A DNA stretch of 64,000 nucleotides from Protula sp. h YS-2021 (Eukaryota > Annelida > Polychaeta > Sabellida > Serpulidae), in contig OX457025.1 of NCBI GenBank assembly GCA_949752745.1, positions 96,599,804-96,663,803 on the forward strand, given 5' to 3'. The notes beneath the pieces were generated by a model, which saw only the letters and a program-made list of their open reading frames with translations, was not told the origin of the DNA and made no database searches. Of this stretch, positions 1-12,272 are shown in pieces (the stretch's first letter is position 1; every line of letters starts with the position of its first letter). Made by a program: the position numbers and the translations under genes.

Positions 1-1950
1 CAGGCCCCGGGGTCGGGCTTTGCACCTTCACATCCCAGGGGGAAGGTGACCCGCCGAAATTTTTACGGCTAAAGTAGCGTACCTATAGCGTCTATCTTTA
101 TGCCAAATAACAGTTTTCAAATCGGTCGAATAAAATCTCAAGAGCAGAAAATATACCATTTTTGCTTATCTACTGAGGGGGGTTGGGACCACTCAAAATG
201 GCCCACCACGGCCCAGGAGTGAAGTGAGCCGCACATTTGACTACGGTATTTTATTTCCGTATTTGTGACACGTTATTACACTAAATATCTTCAGCCAAAT
301 AGATCGAATAAATAATTTGGTTCCGATTGTCCATGCTTATATGTACAATATACAGGCCCCGGGGTTGGGCTTTGCACCTTCCCACCCCAGTTGGGAGGTG
401 AGCCGCCGAAATTTTTACGGCTAAAGTAGCGTATCTATAGCGTCTATCTTTATGCCAAATAACAGTTTTCAAATCGGTCGAATAAAATCTCCAGAGCAGA
501 AAATATACCATTTTCGCTTATCTACTGAGGGGGGTGTTGACCACTCAAAATGGCCCACCAGGGTCCAGGAGAGAAATGAGCCGCACTTTTGACTACGGTA
601 TTTTATTTCCCTATTAGTGACACGTTATTACACCAAATATCTTCAGTCAAATAGGTTGAATAAATAATTTGGTTCCGATTTTCCATGCTTATATGTACAA
701 TATACAGGCCCCGGGGTTGGGCTTTGCACCCTCCCACCCCAGGGGGGAGGTGACCCGCCGAAAGTTTTACGGCTAAAGTAGCGTACCTATAGCGTCTATC
801 TTTATGCCAAATAACAGTTTTCAAATCGGTCGAATAAAATCTCCAGAGCAGAAAATATACCATTTTCGCTTATCTACTGAGCTGGGTGGGGACAACTCAA
901 AATTACCCACCACGGTCCAGGAGTGAATTGAGCCGCACTTTTGACTACGGTACATTATTTCCGTATTAGTGACACGTTATTAAACCAAATATCTTCAGCC
1001 AAATAGGTCGAATAAATAATTTAGTTCCGATTTTCCATGCTTATATGTACAATATACAGGAGCCGGGGTCGGGCTTTGCACCCTCCCCCCAACCAGGGGG
1101 GAGGGGACCCGCCGAAATTTTTACGGCTAAAGTAGCGTACCTATAGCGTCTATCTTTATGCCAAATAACAGTTTTCAAATCGGTCGAATAAAATCTCCAG
1201 AGCAAAAAATACACTATTTTCGCTTATCTACTGAGGGGTGTGGGTACCACTCCAAATGGCCCACCACGGCCCAGGGGTGAAGTGAGCCGCACTTTTGACT
1301 ACGGTATTTTATTTCCGTATTAGTAACACGTTATTACACCAAATATCTTCAGCCAAATCTGTCGAATAAATAATTTGGTTCCGATTTTCCATGCATATAT
1401 GTACAATATACAGGCCCCGTGGTCGGGCTTTGCACCCTCCCATCCCAGGGGGGAGGTGACCCGCCGAAATTTTTACGGCTAAAGTAGCGTACCTATAGCG
1501 TCTATCTTTATGCCAAATAACAGTTTTCGAATCGGTCGAATAAAATCTCCAGTGCAGAAAATATATCATTTTCGCTTATTTTATGATTTGAGTAGTGACC
1601 ACTCAAAATGGCCCACCACGGCCCAGGGGTGAAGTGAGCCGCATTTTTGACTACGGTGTTTTATTTCCGTATTAGTAGTACGTTATTACACCAAATATCT
1701 TCAGCCAAATCGGTCGAATAAATAATTTGGTTTCGATTTTCCATGCTTATATGTACAATATACAGGCCACGGGGTCGGGCTTTGCACCCTCCCACCCCAG
1801 GGGAGAGATGACCCGCCGAAATTTTTACGGCTAAAGTAGCGTACCTATAGCGTCTATCTTTATGCCAAATAACAGTTTTCAAATCGGTCGAATAAAATCT
1901 CCAGAGCAGAAAATATACCATTTTTGCTTATTTTATGATGGGAGTAGTGA
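1..1950. repeat. Satellite array, about 353-bp unit
   Basis: Five and a half head-to-tail copies of one unit. The landmark CAGGCCCCGGGGT recurs at 1, 353, 705, 1057, 1411 and 1763, so the period is 352-354 bp. Copies differ by scattered substitutions and small indels, which makes this an aged satellite. Minus-strand frames of 76-86 codons recur once per unit, but only because the repeat is periodic. The left end lies outside the window. Confidence 0.95.
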
Positions 1951-2561
1951 CATGATAGATTTTAAAGTCGATCCTCATTTCAGGCACCAAGGAATCAGAG
2001 CCAAGTTATAGTCATTCGTTATAGCTTTAACATATACATGCATAAATAATTTGCCCCAACCGCCACCAAATTCATAGGAGTATAAAGCGATGACGGACAA
2101 ACGGACGGACACCCCAAACCTATAGGCCCCAATCCGAAGGGTTGGGGCCTAAAAAAAACACTCGGTCCTGAATTGTCATATTCACTATAATGCACATGTG
2201 TCACCACCGCAGGACGCGATATCGCCGCATAAAAAATCGTTATGCGCACACCCTGCAGGAGTCGAACCTACAATGACACTGGCATAAAGCAATTAAAATT
2301 ACTTCGCTGGAAAACTTATTTCAATATATCCATGCTTGACATAATAGATTTTAAAGTCTATCCTCATTTCAGGCACCAAGGAATGAGAGCCAAGTTGTAG
2401 TCATTCTTCATAACTTTTTGTAAAAAAAAACAAGACAAAAAAAAAGCAAAACAAACAAATATTTGTGAAACACAAGCAGGCCCCAACCGCCCCCAAATTC
2501 ATAGGGGTATAAAGCGATGACGGACAGACGGACGGACACTCCAAATCTATAGGCCCCAATC
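1951..2561. repeat. Two direct copies of a dispersed repeat
   Basis: A block with ATAGATTTTAAAGTC and TCAGGCACCAAGGAAT occurs at about 1955-2020 and again at 2340-2408. Each is followed by a block with GTATAAAGCGATGACGGAC and GGACGGACA (2075-2131 and 2505-2560). The spacers differ: the first holds a tRNA-like stretch, the second an A-rich tract. This looks like a non-autonomous dispersed repeat present twice. No coding capacity is visible. Confidence 0.75.
2236..2300 (-). other. tRNA-like 3' half (SINE-type B box)
   Basis: Read on the minus strand, this stretch has GGTTCGACTCC, a pol III B-box match. It is flanked by a 5-bp pair (TGTAG and CTGCA) that would form a T arm, followed by GGGTG like an acceptor 3' strand. 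I cannot find a matching D arm or A box, so it is not an intact tRNA. A degenerate tRNA-derived SINE head is the likeliest reading. Confidence 0.3.
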
Positions 2562-2569
2562 AGTTTTCC

Positions 2570-3404
2570 CTAAAGAAATTATAGGAAAAAAAACTGGCAG
2601 AAACGAATAATGAATAGCTGACTTGAAGCTATCAAATGTGTACGAAGAGAACAAATGGTTAAACACTGGAAACAGTTTGTTAACTCTGTTTGGAAACTCT
2701 GTTAAATCCCAGGTAAATAAGCGGATTCGTACTGAGGCTTTTACCGAAAATTTATGCGTTTCGACTGAATTTGGTTTCAATAAAGGCATAAAGAAATGAT
2801 AGGAAAAAAGTGGCAGAAACGAATAATGAAGAGCTGACTTGGAGCTTTCAAATGTTTACGAAAAGGAGAACAAACGGTTACAGTAAATTTAAATTGTTGA
2901 AATGAAAACAAACCCCGACACTAATTCACATTATTACGATTATCGCCCAAGATTGTTAAATATTAGTCGAGTCGTGCGATATCACAATTTCATTTTCTAG
3001 GAAATAAAGAACTAACTCAAATTATTCCAGTTATTTATTGATTCTTTATTTATTACTCTGTTAAACCCCAGGTAAATTAGCGGATTCGTACTGAGGCTTT
3101 TACCGAAAAATTTATGCGTTTCGACTGAATTTGGTTTCAATAAAGGCATAAAGAAATGATAGGTAAAAAGTGGCAGAAACGAATAATGAAGAGCTGACTT
3201 GGAGCTTTCAAATGTTTACGAAAAGGAGAACAAACGGTTACGGTAAATTTAAATTGTTGAAATGAAAACAAACCCCGACACTAATTCACATTATTACGAT
3301 TATCGCCCAAGATAAATTAGTCGAGTCGTGCGATATCACAATTTCATTTTCTAGGAAATAAAGAACTAACTCAAATTATTCCAGTTATTTATTGATTCTT
3401 ACTT
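2570..3404. repeat. Tandem duplication, about 360-bp unit
   Basis: The blocks from about 2696-3050 and 3057-3404 are near-identical with a 360-bp offset; TCGACTGAATTTGGTTTC starts at 2761 and again at 3121. The second copy lacks about 8 bp near 3317. A shorter, more diverged third piece precedes them at 2570-2690. No open frame is shared between copies. The rest to 3690 is AT-rich and shows nothing else. Confidence 0.85.
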
Positions 3405-3692
3405 CTTCGAATACATATAATCAATTTCATTTGCAAAATTTAAAAAAGAGAAAAATTTTTATTACAATACTTTATTATCGCCCAAGATTTGTAAATATTA
3501 CTCTTGTTGTGCAATAGCATGATTTTATTTTCTAAGAAATATAAACCTACAAATACACAAACAATATGAACATATACAAAATACAATTTAGCCATTTTAT
3601 GCTTTAAAAACAGATTTTAAATTTGTTAAGCTCGTGATTGTTTACTGGTACCCCAAAAGATGAAAGGCACAAAAAACAGGTTTCAGTAGCAG

Positions 3693-3932
3693 GTGTCTCC
3701 CTAAGGCTGGAGTTATATATAAAAAACATTAGGGAGACACACGATTAAACAAAATTATCTATATCTTTAAATACGTCTTTTTCAGTGAAGTTTTTTTTAT
3801 AAATTATTATAAAAGGCAATATCAAGAAGATTCATGTTAAAATACAATCAAATAGCACCCTGATAAGAAAAATATTTGGCAAAATGAAATATGTCTCCCT
3901 AAGGTCTATTATTAAACATTGTCTCCCTAAGG
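3693..3932. repeat. TGTCTCCCTAAG inverted and direct repeats
   Basis: GTGTCTCCCTAA (3693-3704) and TTAGGGAGACAC (3729-3740) form a perfect 12-bp inverted repeat with a 24-bp loop. The same core, TGTCTCCCTAAGG, recurs at 3892-3904 and 3920-3932. It could be the paired ends of a small transposon-like repeat or a collapsed palindrome. No target-site duplication is evident. Confidence 0.5.
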
Positions 3933-3936
3933 TCGG

Positions 3937-4060
<124 letters not shown>

Positions 4061-5579
4061 TTTATATGTACTACTTTCCGCGAAAAGGTGTTATCCACAA
4101 AAATCAAAACCGCCGTAGAGGTTGCCTGTTGCGCAACAACGTATACATAACAGACAGATCTCATCAGAGGTCAGCTGTTTTACAAAAACGTTGCCCGGTT
4201 GAACACAAGGCGGTTTATTACCGACATAATGGATTCAATTTTTTACTCATATTTTAAAGAATTGGGATTTTAATGTCAATTTAAAAGGTAAGGTTTATTA
4301 CTGGCTTTAATATAAATGGCTTGATGTGTTTGCTTATTATGTCATGTAAAGTGTATTATAAAATCAGCGCTCTAAATGGGCGATAATATGTGATTCTATT
4401 AGAACAACAAAATAACATATTTCTCTGACAGCTTTGTTTTACCTGATAGGTTTGTTAACAGTCTTGTCGGATAGTTTTGTTGAGGTGAAGTAAATGGCAA
4501 TAAAATTATAATACGTTTCAACAGCAGTGATAGTCTGTTACCGGTATAGGCCAAAACGCATACTGGTGTTCCGAATAAAACGCACCTTTCAACACACATT
4601 TCTGCGTTTTGAATACAAACTATAACTGGGTATAAAAATAAAAGTCGAAATTCAAAATTTTTGTGAATTTTATTCGAAATACCCAAAGGCTTATTACGTA
4701 TGTTTCAGGGTTTTCAACGACTCCCCTGTCTGTCTACGTTGTGTGCTGGGCCTGTCAAATGAATGTGAGGAAGCCTTAATATCGGTAAATATATATAAAA
4801 TAATTTGACGTGATTTGGTATTGATTTGTAGCAATAAACGAAAGGTTGGTGTGAGTGTATTCACTCCAATGCCTTATTGTTTAATGGGATTTATGAGAAA
4901 TTATTCAGTAATTTCTTATTGGTGTAAACCTATCACAGATTCTGTCGCATTATTTAACTGGATTCACAGCGACAAATTATTTAAATTGAATGGTTTATGT
5001 TGTTTATTTAACGTGTATCTCAAGCGAATTAAATTGAGTGCATTTATTTATGAATCTATATATTTTTATACAGTTTCAACGTTCGTTTTGGAGAAATGAA
5101 CGGGTGCAACCTCTTTCATTCTTGCTGGTCCGTGTGTCTGCCCGTCCATCCGTCTGTTTGGTGTACGCACTGCTACAGTGAAACGATGAACTATTCGGCA
5201 CGCTTAAAACTTTCGGCACGCTAAAGCTAAAGACTCGTTCAGCGGCTTTGTGATTCGGCACGCTTTCTTCACTGCGATTTGTGATCCAGCGCTTTTCCGC
5301 AGCGCACCTTGTGATTTAGTGCGCATTTAGTAAGACAGCAGCGTGCGTTTTTTATGTATTTGTGTGTTCGGGCAAAAGAATGGTAATTTAGGTCAGCTTC
5401 AAGGACAGGATTTTTATTGCTAAAGCGTTTTTGTGATTATGTATTCAGTGCGTTCATTTTACAATGAAGCAATACAATTGTATAAAGCTACAATATTGTA
5501 TTTTCTTGTGTTTAATCTAATTTTATTTCCCAAGCAGAGGTCTATAAAATTGGCATCAGATTTTAAAAAATTGCGGAAT
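4061..5579. other. Intergenic, no supported gene
   Basis: Only short frames are open here, the longest about 95 codons, and none has a recognisable domain, splice context or codon bias. The stretch at 5150-5330 repeats short runs such as TTCGGCACGCT. I see nothing else to annotate. Confidence 0.6.
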
Positions 5580-5882
5580 CGACCTTTTCCAGATGTGGTA
5601 AACACGTCCGAAAACGACGTCTTTTCACGTCCTCCAAAAGACGTCCTTTTTTGTTGCAAAATCGACCTTTTGTAGACGTCTTAAAGACGTCCAAAAACGA
5701 CGTCTTTTTTACGTCCAAACAGGACGTCCTTTTTAGGTCTTAAGATGACGTCTTTTTTACGTCTCAAAAAGGACGTCCGTTTTTGTTGCAAAATCCAGCT
5801 TTTTCAGACGTCTTTAAGACGTCATGTTGGTCCAAAAATTACGTCTTATCGACGTCTTAAAGACGTCATTTTGCCTGCTGGG
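5580..5882. repeat. GACGTC-rich palindromic element
   Basis: ACGTC and GACGT occur many times in about 300 bp, with self-complementary runs such as GACGTCTTTAAGACGTC near 5805-5823 and GACGTCTTAAAGACGTC near 5850-5867. TTTTTGTTGCAAAATC occurs twice (about 5648 and 5782). The whole block could fold on itself. It has the look of a small non-autonomous, foldback-type repeat and encodes nothing convincing. Confidence 0.6.
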
Positions 5883-8070
5883 TTTTAATCTCTCTATATA
5901 TCTTCCATTATCTCTACATCTTCCATTCTGTCGTTTTTCTTACTATATCGCCCTTTCAGCCCTTTCCCTAAATTTCTTTTTCTCTCTCACCCCGCTTTTT
6001 CCGACACGTGAAGTCAGCATACAATCATAACACGTGTAGAAACGTCGAAAACCTTTAAATTACCTCATTACATTTTAGCAGTGACGACACAAAAGCAAGT
6101 TATTTTATTTCCTTGGGGTGATTGAAATAAAAATCTTCAAATCTTACAATAAACTTACAGAATTTATCCATGCCGCTCCCGTTGGCGCTTTCGTAATTAT
6201 GACATCACTGGGCACGTCAATAACAAGCGATGTTTACGTAACTCATGGAGCAAAAAAGTCGATGAATCTGCCACTTTCCATATAACATCTAATTGTGCTC
6301 CTCATCGGTACAAAACAAAGTTGCAAATGCCCATTTAGCGCAAACAGGTTATTATTAACATCTGCTTAATAAACCAGAAAACAACAACAACAACAACAAC
6401 AACAACAAATTTCAATCCTTGTTGCTAACAAACTGCTCAACAGTTATCAGGTATGTTAAAAACTGAAATGAATTAATTGCACTTTCTGGAAGTGCATTAA
6501 CCTCACTAAAATACACAAACAGAATAAAGCATTCCCACCTTTTGTGGGTGGTGCTACTTGTGGCGGTAATCTCCAACGAGAACGAGCAGAAAACCACTCC
6601 ATCTTCAGGGTGGTCCTTTCCTGGCGTTTACAGACAATCCATTCCGTTATTTCGAGGGTCGCTTAGCTTAAAGAGACCTTCCGGAGGAGTGGACATAATA
6701 ACAGTATTACTTTGCGCAGTATCTCTCATCCCATCCCGTATTGTAAAGGCAGTTGTTTGTTTACTCTTCCAATTATTTTGATATGAAGCCGTTTCAAGTG
6801 CCTCGGAGTACACAGTTGTTTTAGTATTCGCAAAAAAAAGCTCAAGTAAAACAGCAGGCATGAATCTTGCTCACAACTCCGCCACAAGCGCTGTACTTTG
6901 GTCCCATTTGGCAGGTTTTAGTGAAACGGTTTATATATCAAACTTTGTAGTATGTTTCTCACACTTTTGTTATAACATGTGTACAACATATAAGTTAGAA
7001 AACTAAACTTTCATTTCAGTAGCTATGAGATGATTACATAACACAATATTCAAATGAAACGTTTCCATTTGGCAAATTTCAACGATATATCGGTATGAGT
7101 TATTGCTTTTTTTATTTAGTCCAAAAAGTTCCACTTTTTGTCACATTTCTAAATTTCAATTTTTAAGTTAAATTCAATAAAGTGGAACCCCGAGATCCAG
7201 CCAATCCAGAAATCGGACCACCTCGATATCCGGCCACTTAAGAAATCGGACCACCTCGAGATTCGGCAACAGTTTTGAGTTGTCTTATGTGTGGTCGTAT
7301 TTTCGATGGTATACTGCACTATCGATGCCTTTGAAGGGAAAAAGAATGTTTTAGAATCTTGAAGTAAAACTCCATTATTATTTGCTCTGGAACAATCATC
7401 CCCATCATTGCATTCTCGTCTCATATGTAATGCACAAAATACAGCTGATATGAGTATATCTCATGGCCTATTTTTAACAGTGGGCGAAACCAGCTGCAAT
7501 AGAAGAACTGACAAAGGAATTAGAAGCATTTTTTTCGTACCTTGTCTTTGGTATGCTAGGGCAGTGTTGATCACATTCAAATCTACAGTCTGTTGTTTTT
7601 AAATTGGCGCCGTTTTTTTGGCTGTATCATCGCCAATTCCCTTGCAAAGTATAATCTCTGCAGTTTCGCGTCATTACCTATACATGAGGATAGTATGAAG
7701 CCGAATGCCATGAATATTTTTCAGAAGTATGTGCCAAACAACTCGCGCTCTCCTGAAGTTAACATGTTTGTTGTTCTTGTTTTGGTCTATTTACGATTTA
7801 TAATTTATTTTTAAAAATAAATTTTGAAGTTTGTTGCCATTTTTAACCGAATAAGCCAGCAAAAGAAAATAATCTATTTGGCGTCAATTGGAACTTTAAC
7901 ATTTTAATTTATGACTACAAAAATCTGGGGCCCCGCCAATTCAAGAAAAAACAGTTTACATGGCTCCTGTTTAAGAAAACATGGAAACGGCGTACTGACA
8001 CAAGGTTAGAAATTATTTGTTTTATTTGTGTGGTCATAATGTGATAGAACTATACTGTTTCTCAAACGAT
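5883..8070. other. Intergenic; (CAA)n and a degenerate TIR-like block
   Basis: No frame looks coding. A (CAA)n tract lies at 6381-6408. At about 7180-7270 the motifs GGAACCCCGAGATCC, AATCGGACCACCTCGA and ATCCGGCCAC repeat; they resemble degenerate pogo-type terminal repeats, but I cannot find a convincing partner end or transposase. The rest is plain AT-rich sequence. Confidence 0.45.
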
Positions 8071-8084
8071 CTCCACCGACTGAT

Positions 8085-8875
8085 ACGGAATTCCATGCAT
8101 GGAAGGACTGGTCATTCTGCGTAAATTGCTATAAATTCTACGCATGGGAAAACTGACCATTCTGCCTAAATTGCTATGGAATTCTATGCATGGAAAGACT
8201 GGTCATTCTGCGTAAATTGTTATGGAATTCTTTACATGGGAAGACTGACCATTCTGCCTAAATTGCTATGGAATTCTATGCATGGAAAGACTGGTCATTC
8301 TGCGTAAATTGTTTTGGAATTCTTTACATGGGAATATTGACCATTCTGCCTAAATTGCTATGGAATTCTATGCATTGAAAGACTGGTCATTCTGCGTAAA
8401 TTGTTATGGAATTCTTTGCATTGGAAGACTGACCATTCTGCCTAAATTGCTATGGAATTCTATGCATGGAAAGACTGGTCATTCTGCGTAAATTGTTATG
8501 GAATTCTTTACATGGGAATACTGACCATTCTGCCTAAATTGCTATGGAATTCTATGCATTGAAAGACTGGTCATTCTGCGTAAATTGTTATGGAATTCTT
8601 TGCATGGGAAGACTGACCATTCTGCCTAAATTGCTATGGAATTCTATGCATGGAAAGACTGACTATTCTGCCTAAATTGTTAGAGAATTCTACGCATAGA
8701 AGACTGAACATTCTGGGTAAATTGGTATGAAATTCTATGGATGAAAGACTGACATTCTGCGTAAATTGCTATAAATTCTATGCAAGGAAATACTGACCAT
8801 TCTGCGTAAATTGCTATGAAATTCTATTCATGGAAAGACTGGTCATTCTGCGTAAATTGCTATAAAATTCTATGC
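8085..8875. repeat. 46-bp satellite with 92-bp higher-order dimer
   Basis: About 17 tandem units around CATTCTGCGTAAATTG and GGAATTCTATGCATGG. Two variants alternate (GCGTAAATTGTTATGG and GCCTAAATTGCTATGG), giving a 92-bp dimer. The array stops at 8875 and resumes at 12764, so the sequence between was inserted into it. Confidence 0.9.
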
Positions 8876-8879
8876 ATGG

Positions 8880-9115
8880 GCCCAGATAACAGTCCCACAT
8901 GGGGACTACGCATAATATATATGGGTATTCCTACGTACCCACGCATAAATAATGTGTGTTTTGTTGGAAAAATTCCCATGTAGTTACGTGGGATTTAGGT
9001 TAGTTTGAGACTCTTTCCGATGTGTATTATGCGCATGTGAACCCATGCATTTTATACGCATGCATTTCTACGCATTTCATCCGTGGGAATTCCCACGCCT
9101 ATTAAGCATGGGGTT
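8880..9115. repeat. Palindromic ACGTGGGAA/TTCCCACGT repeat element, left part
   Basis: Dense short palindrome-like words such as CCCACGCATAA, TACGTGGGA and TTCCCATGTA alternate on both strands. The same sequence type resumes at 11228-11322 and 12273-12755, so one element seems to have been split by two later transposons. It interrupts the 46-bp satellite. Confidence 0.6.
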
Positions 9116-9224
9116 TTAAAGGAACGACCCACCCTGGGCAAACACGATAACTATATCGAACATACAGACTTTTATCATTATAGTGCAGTTATAAAGTACT
9201 CCTTTAAAGAATTTCAGCATAAAA

Positions 9225-11125
9225 ATTTTTAATGAAAATAGTATTTCCGGTAGACGGATAGTTTCCCGGGCGGAAAATTTCCCGCGCGGAGATAATCCCG
9301 CATTTTTTGCACAGTCGGACACTTTCCCGCGTTGTATTTTGCAAATCCCGGATAGGATCCCGCAACTGCATTTACAACGGGTTGAGCGAAGAGAGAGGGT
9401 AAGGAGTGGGATTTAGTAAGAGAAGGGGTTATAAAGCAAAAGTCATGTATTCACACCCGAACTTTATTAAACATACTCACGACCTTTATTACATAATTCT
9501 CAGCTGACGTCTTCTCAACAGGCAACACCAAAGAATGAACAACACCTCTACTATTCCCTATAATCTCATGTTGTGTCCGAATCCAATCAAGCATTTGCTG
9601 ACCGATTTTCGACCAGATACTCGATCAAGGCAGAGGGTTTTCAGGCGATTCTGCAGGGCGGCAGTCTGGAGGCGAACTCGCTTCGTAGATCTCTGATCAA
9701 TGGCGCTTTTTGCCAACTGTGTTAAAACCGCGACGGTATCCTGCTGTATGCATTCCAAAGAATGCTAAAATGTCGGGTTGACATGCCCCACCATCGTAAC
9801 GAAATTCGTTATTCCAGTCTTCGCATAAATTGTTAGTTCTAGCGCCATCTAGCAGTGTTCTCTCGTGCTGGTTCCATGTGTGAAACGCGTACCGGGCGGT
9901 ATGCGGCGGAATCACATTGGTCGAGCTGGTTGATCTGGATCTGCCGGCGGATCTTGCACACATCAGTACGATCCAGAAACGTAATTTGTGTCAAAATATT
10001 GAAGCAGCGGATCTGCGTCTGCCGGGAAATTTTTCTCCACGTCGATTCTCAAAGGTGGTAGAAACATCTGGCAATGCGCACGTGATCTCCGACGCTTAGG
10101 TGCAGAGCATTCGCGATGGCCTGTTCGAAGTCCAGATTTACAATTTCTGGATCCGGATTTAATCCTAGCGAGGCACATTTCTCGATCAGCGCTTGAAGTA
10201 GCCCCTTATATATTGACTGTGTCTTCCCTGGGAGATACGCGTAAACAGCTGTTATGGCGTTGTCATAGAAAGGAGCGCGTATTATGTAAAGCTGATGGAA
10301 CTGGCTTGGGCATATGGAGAACGTTCCGTCCATGAGCCAGACAGACGATCTGCACAGATGCCGAAGAGCTTCTTCGGTTGCGGAGATAAGCAAACAGTTC
10401 GTGGCGAATTCGCTGTCGCTATTATCATACATCAGGAACTGGGATCCTGTCAGGTTTTTCCACTCTTCGGTCAACGTTACTGACATCGCGGAATTTGGTT
10501 CGGGAGGCAAAGCGCCGCGCTTGTGGTATCGGATGTTGCGCTTCATCGTTTCTATAGTTGGCAGGTGCACGCGAACATCTTCGCAAGCGTCAATCAGGCC
10601 TTGACTTAATATTGTTGACGTTTTGACGCGGGAATTTAGAGCAGCACTCCTTAGTTCCGCTCGGAATTTTGCGACGTCTGCGTCATTGCTTGCCCCATGG
10701 TTATGTTCAACTGTCTTTTTGATAGTTGTGACATCTAAATCTGTGATTATTGCCTTTGGGCAATAATCCGGGTATATTGCCTTTGGACAACACGCGAGAC
10801 CGATAGTAGGACAGTTCATATCTTTAAATCTTTAAAGGAAGTACGTGTTTAAATAGAAGAGCGCTTTGAGCCATTCATAAACAGCTTGCAAAAACACAAG
10901 TTCTTTGAAATATTTCTAATGAATCTTATCTAGCATTCAAATTAATCAAGAAAATTCAAAAACAATTAGAAACGAGCGCCAGCATGAAAAAATATGGAAT
11001 GCGGGAAACTCGCCGGGAAAGGACGCGGGAAAACGTCCGTGCATGTCAATTTAAGGGGGATAATGTCTGCGCGGGAAACTCGCCGCGCGGGCAACTGTCC
11101 GGGATTCGGTATTTCCATGTCTTAC
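9225..11125 (-). mobile_element. Decayed MULE (Mutator-like) DNA transposon
   Basis: The ends at about 9240-9340 and 10995-11125 form an imperfect inverted repeat of roughly 90 bp with shared words TTTCCCGCG and TATCCC. A minus-strand MULE transposase remnant lies between them. The outer limits are approximate and I could not pick out the 8-10-bp target duplication expected for MULEs. The element lies inside the palindromic repeat at 8880-12755, so it arrived later. Confidence 0.6.
9558..10819 (-). pseudogene. MULE transposase with FLYWCH-like N terminus, broken
   Basis: The 256-codon frame at 10049-10819 starts with a Cys/His segment ending EHNH, like the end of a FLYWCH zinc finger. It then shows MULE transposase features: WLMDGTF near residue 165 (first catalytic Asp), NLDFEQA near residue 231 (second Asp) and a terminal CFYH. 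Coding resumes in other frames: RTNNLCEDWNNEFR at 9697-9963, typical of the region after the catalytic core, and a Lys/Leu-rich tail at 9558-9758. At least two frameshifts separate the pieces, so no transposase can be made. The family call rests on motifs only. Confidence 0.65.
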
Positions 11126-11227
11126 TTTTTATTATACTTAGAAAAAAGGCAGCCCTCCACCAAAAATATATACAGCATTTAGCAAAATTTAAATATATTA
11201 TCGCTCAATGGCGGCTGTTTCCGGTCT

Positions 11228-11322
11228 GCGATAATAGGCCCACATTGCCAGACTACGTATAATATGCGTATATTTTCCAATGCATTTACTACGTGGAAAT
11301 TTTCACGCATTATATACGTGTA
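11228..11322. repeat. Palindromic repeat element, middle part
   Basis: Between the MULE and the pogo element the word type of 8880-9115 returns, for example ACGTATAATATGCGTA and TTTTCACGCAT. This supports one host repeat interrupted twice. Confidence 0.5.
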
Positions 11323-12272
11323 CAGTCTACCACCGTTATACCGCCATCATTTGTTCCAATGAAATTATGGCGTTATAACGAAATGGCGTTATAACGAATA
11401 AACCTTAATTAAGAAAATATTTATCGGTGTTTTTCTTTTTAATAATCCAACACATCACATGCTGCTTTAAGTCGTTATTCCAAGTGCAAGCAAAGACACA
11501 ATTCCAAATCGTTTTGCCTTTTCAGTCAGGATTTCGTCTCATATAGGCAAGTTTTTTAGCACGCGCGTTTTAGAACCAAAAAAGCAGAGTTTTTCTCTAG
11601 ATCTCCATGTTTTGGCATTCTCATTTTTTTTTGGACGGCGAACCATCTTTTCCCTCCATATACCAATTTGGTTTTTTATTTACAATATCCCTAATTGTCC
11701 TTCGTTTTATTTCACTATCACAAAGCAGAGAAAAATGATTTGTTATTTCTTGGTGAGTTTTAGATGATTTTTTTCTGCGTAATTCAAGATGTCGAGCTTT
11801 TTCGCATTGTCAGACTGAAAACGCTTTGAAAACGATTTGAAATGCTGAGCCTAATTTCTGTTCCGCAACTTTTTCATGGAAATTTGAACTTTTATCTGAT
11901 TTGCACATGACAACTGGGATGCTTCCTAATCCAGTGCGATAACAGGATGGCCACAATGCTTTTGTTCTGGCATTCATGCTCACACCGTGCTCCTATTTAT
12001 GCTACTCAAGTGTTTCGCTATGGTAATAAAATCAACAACACAAAAGAAGTAGAGCCTTTGACTTCGGCTTCTTGTAAAAAAAGTATCCAGGTAAAATTAA
12101 TGGTGAAATTGCACTGTAAATCGCATTTTGGGACTGCAAAATGCTTGGTGGATGGCGCTAAGTGAATTTGCCGGCATAAGGAGGGAATTAAATAAGATAA
12201 AACGGGACCCAGTGTTTGATGACGTTATAGTGAGAATGGCGCTATAACGAATGGCGATATAAGAGTAGCCTG
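11323..12272 (-). mobile_element. pogo/Tigger-like DNA transposon, 950 bp, deleted
   Basis: The left end CAGTCTACCACCGTTATA and the right end, read inwards, CAGGCTACTCTTATATCGCC are matching terminal repeats. Both sides are flanked by TA (11321-11322 and 12273-12274), the Tc1/mariner/pogo target signature. Further subterminal copies of GGCGTTATAACGAA occur at the left and GGCGCTATAACGAATGG at the right. The length is well below a full element and only an N-terminal coding piece is seen, so this is a non-autonomous deletion derivative. Confidence 0.75.
11452..11732 (-). pseudogene. pogo/Tigger transposase N-terminal (CENP-B-type HTH) remnant
   Basis: On the minus strand, from 11732 downwards, the frame reads KRRTIRDIVNKKPNWY, then KTWRSREKL, then, after an in-frame stop, DEILTEKAKRFG. 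That is the order of the psq-like and CENP-B helix-turn-helix regions of pogo/Tigger transposases. A stop and frame change show it is dead. No DDE domain is present inside the element. Confidence 0.5.

Noticed and set aside
281..1921. Repeated minus-strand frames of 76-86 codons starting MVYFLLWRFYS
   Set aside because: They recur once per 353-bp satellite unit and vary exactly as the DNA does. No splice or promoter context, so not genes.
7149..7960. Complete pogo-type transposon
   Set aside because: Repeated TIR-like words occur at 7180-7270, but no inverted partner end and no transposase fragment could be found, so only a degenerate block is noted.
8085..8875. CRISPR-like array
   Set aside because: The unit is continuous, with no unique spacers between repeats, in a eukaryotic setting. 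It is a satellite.
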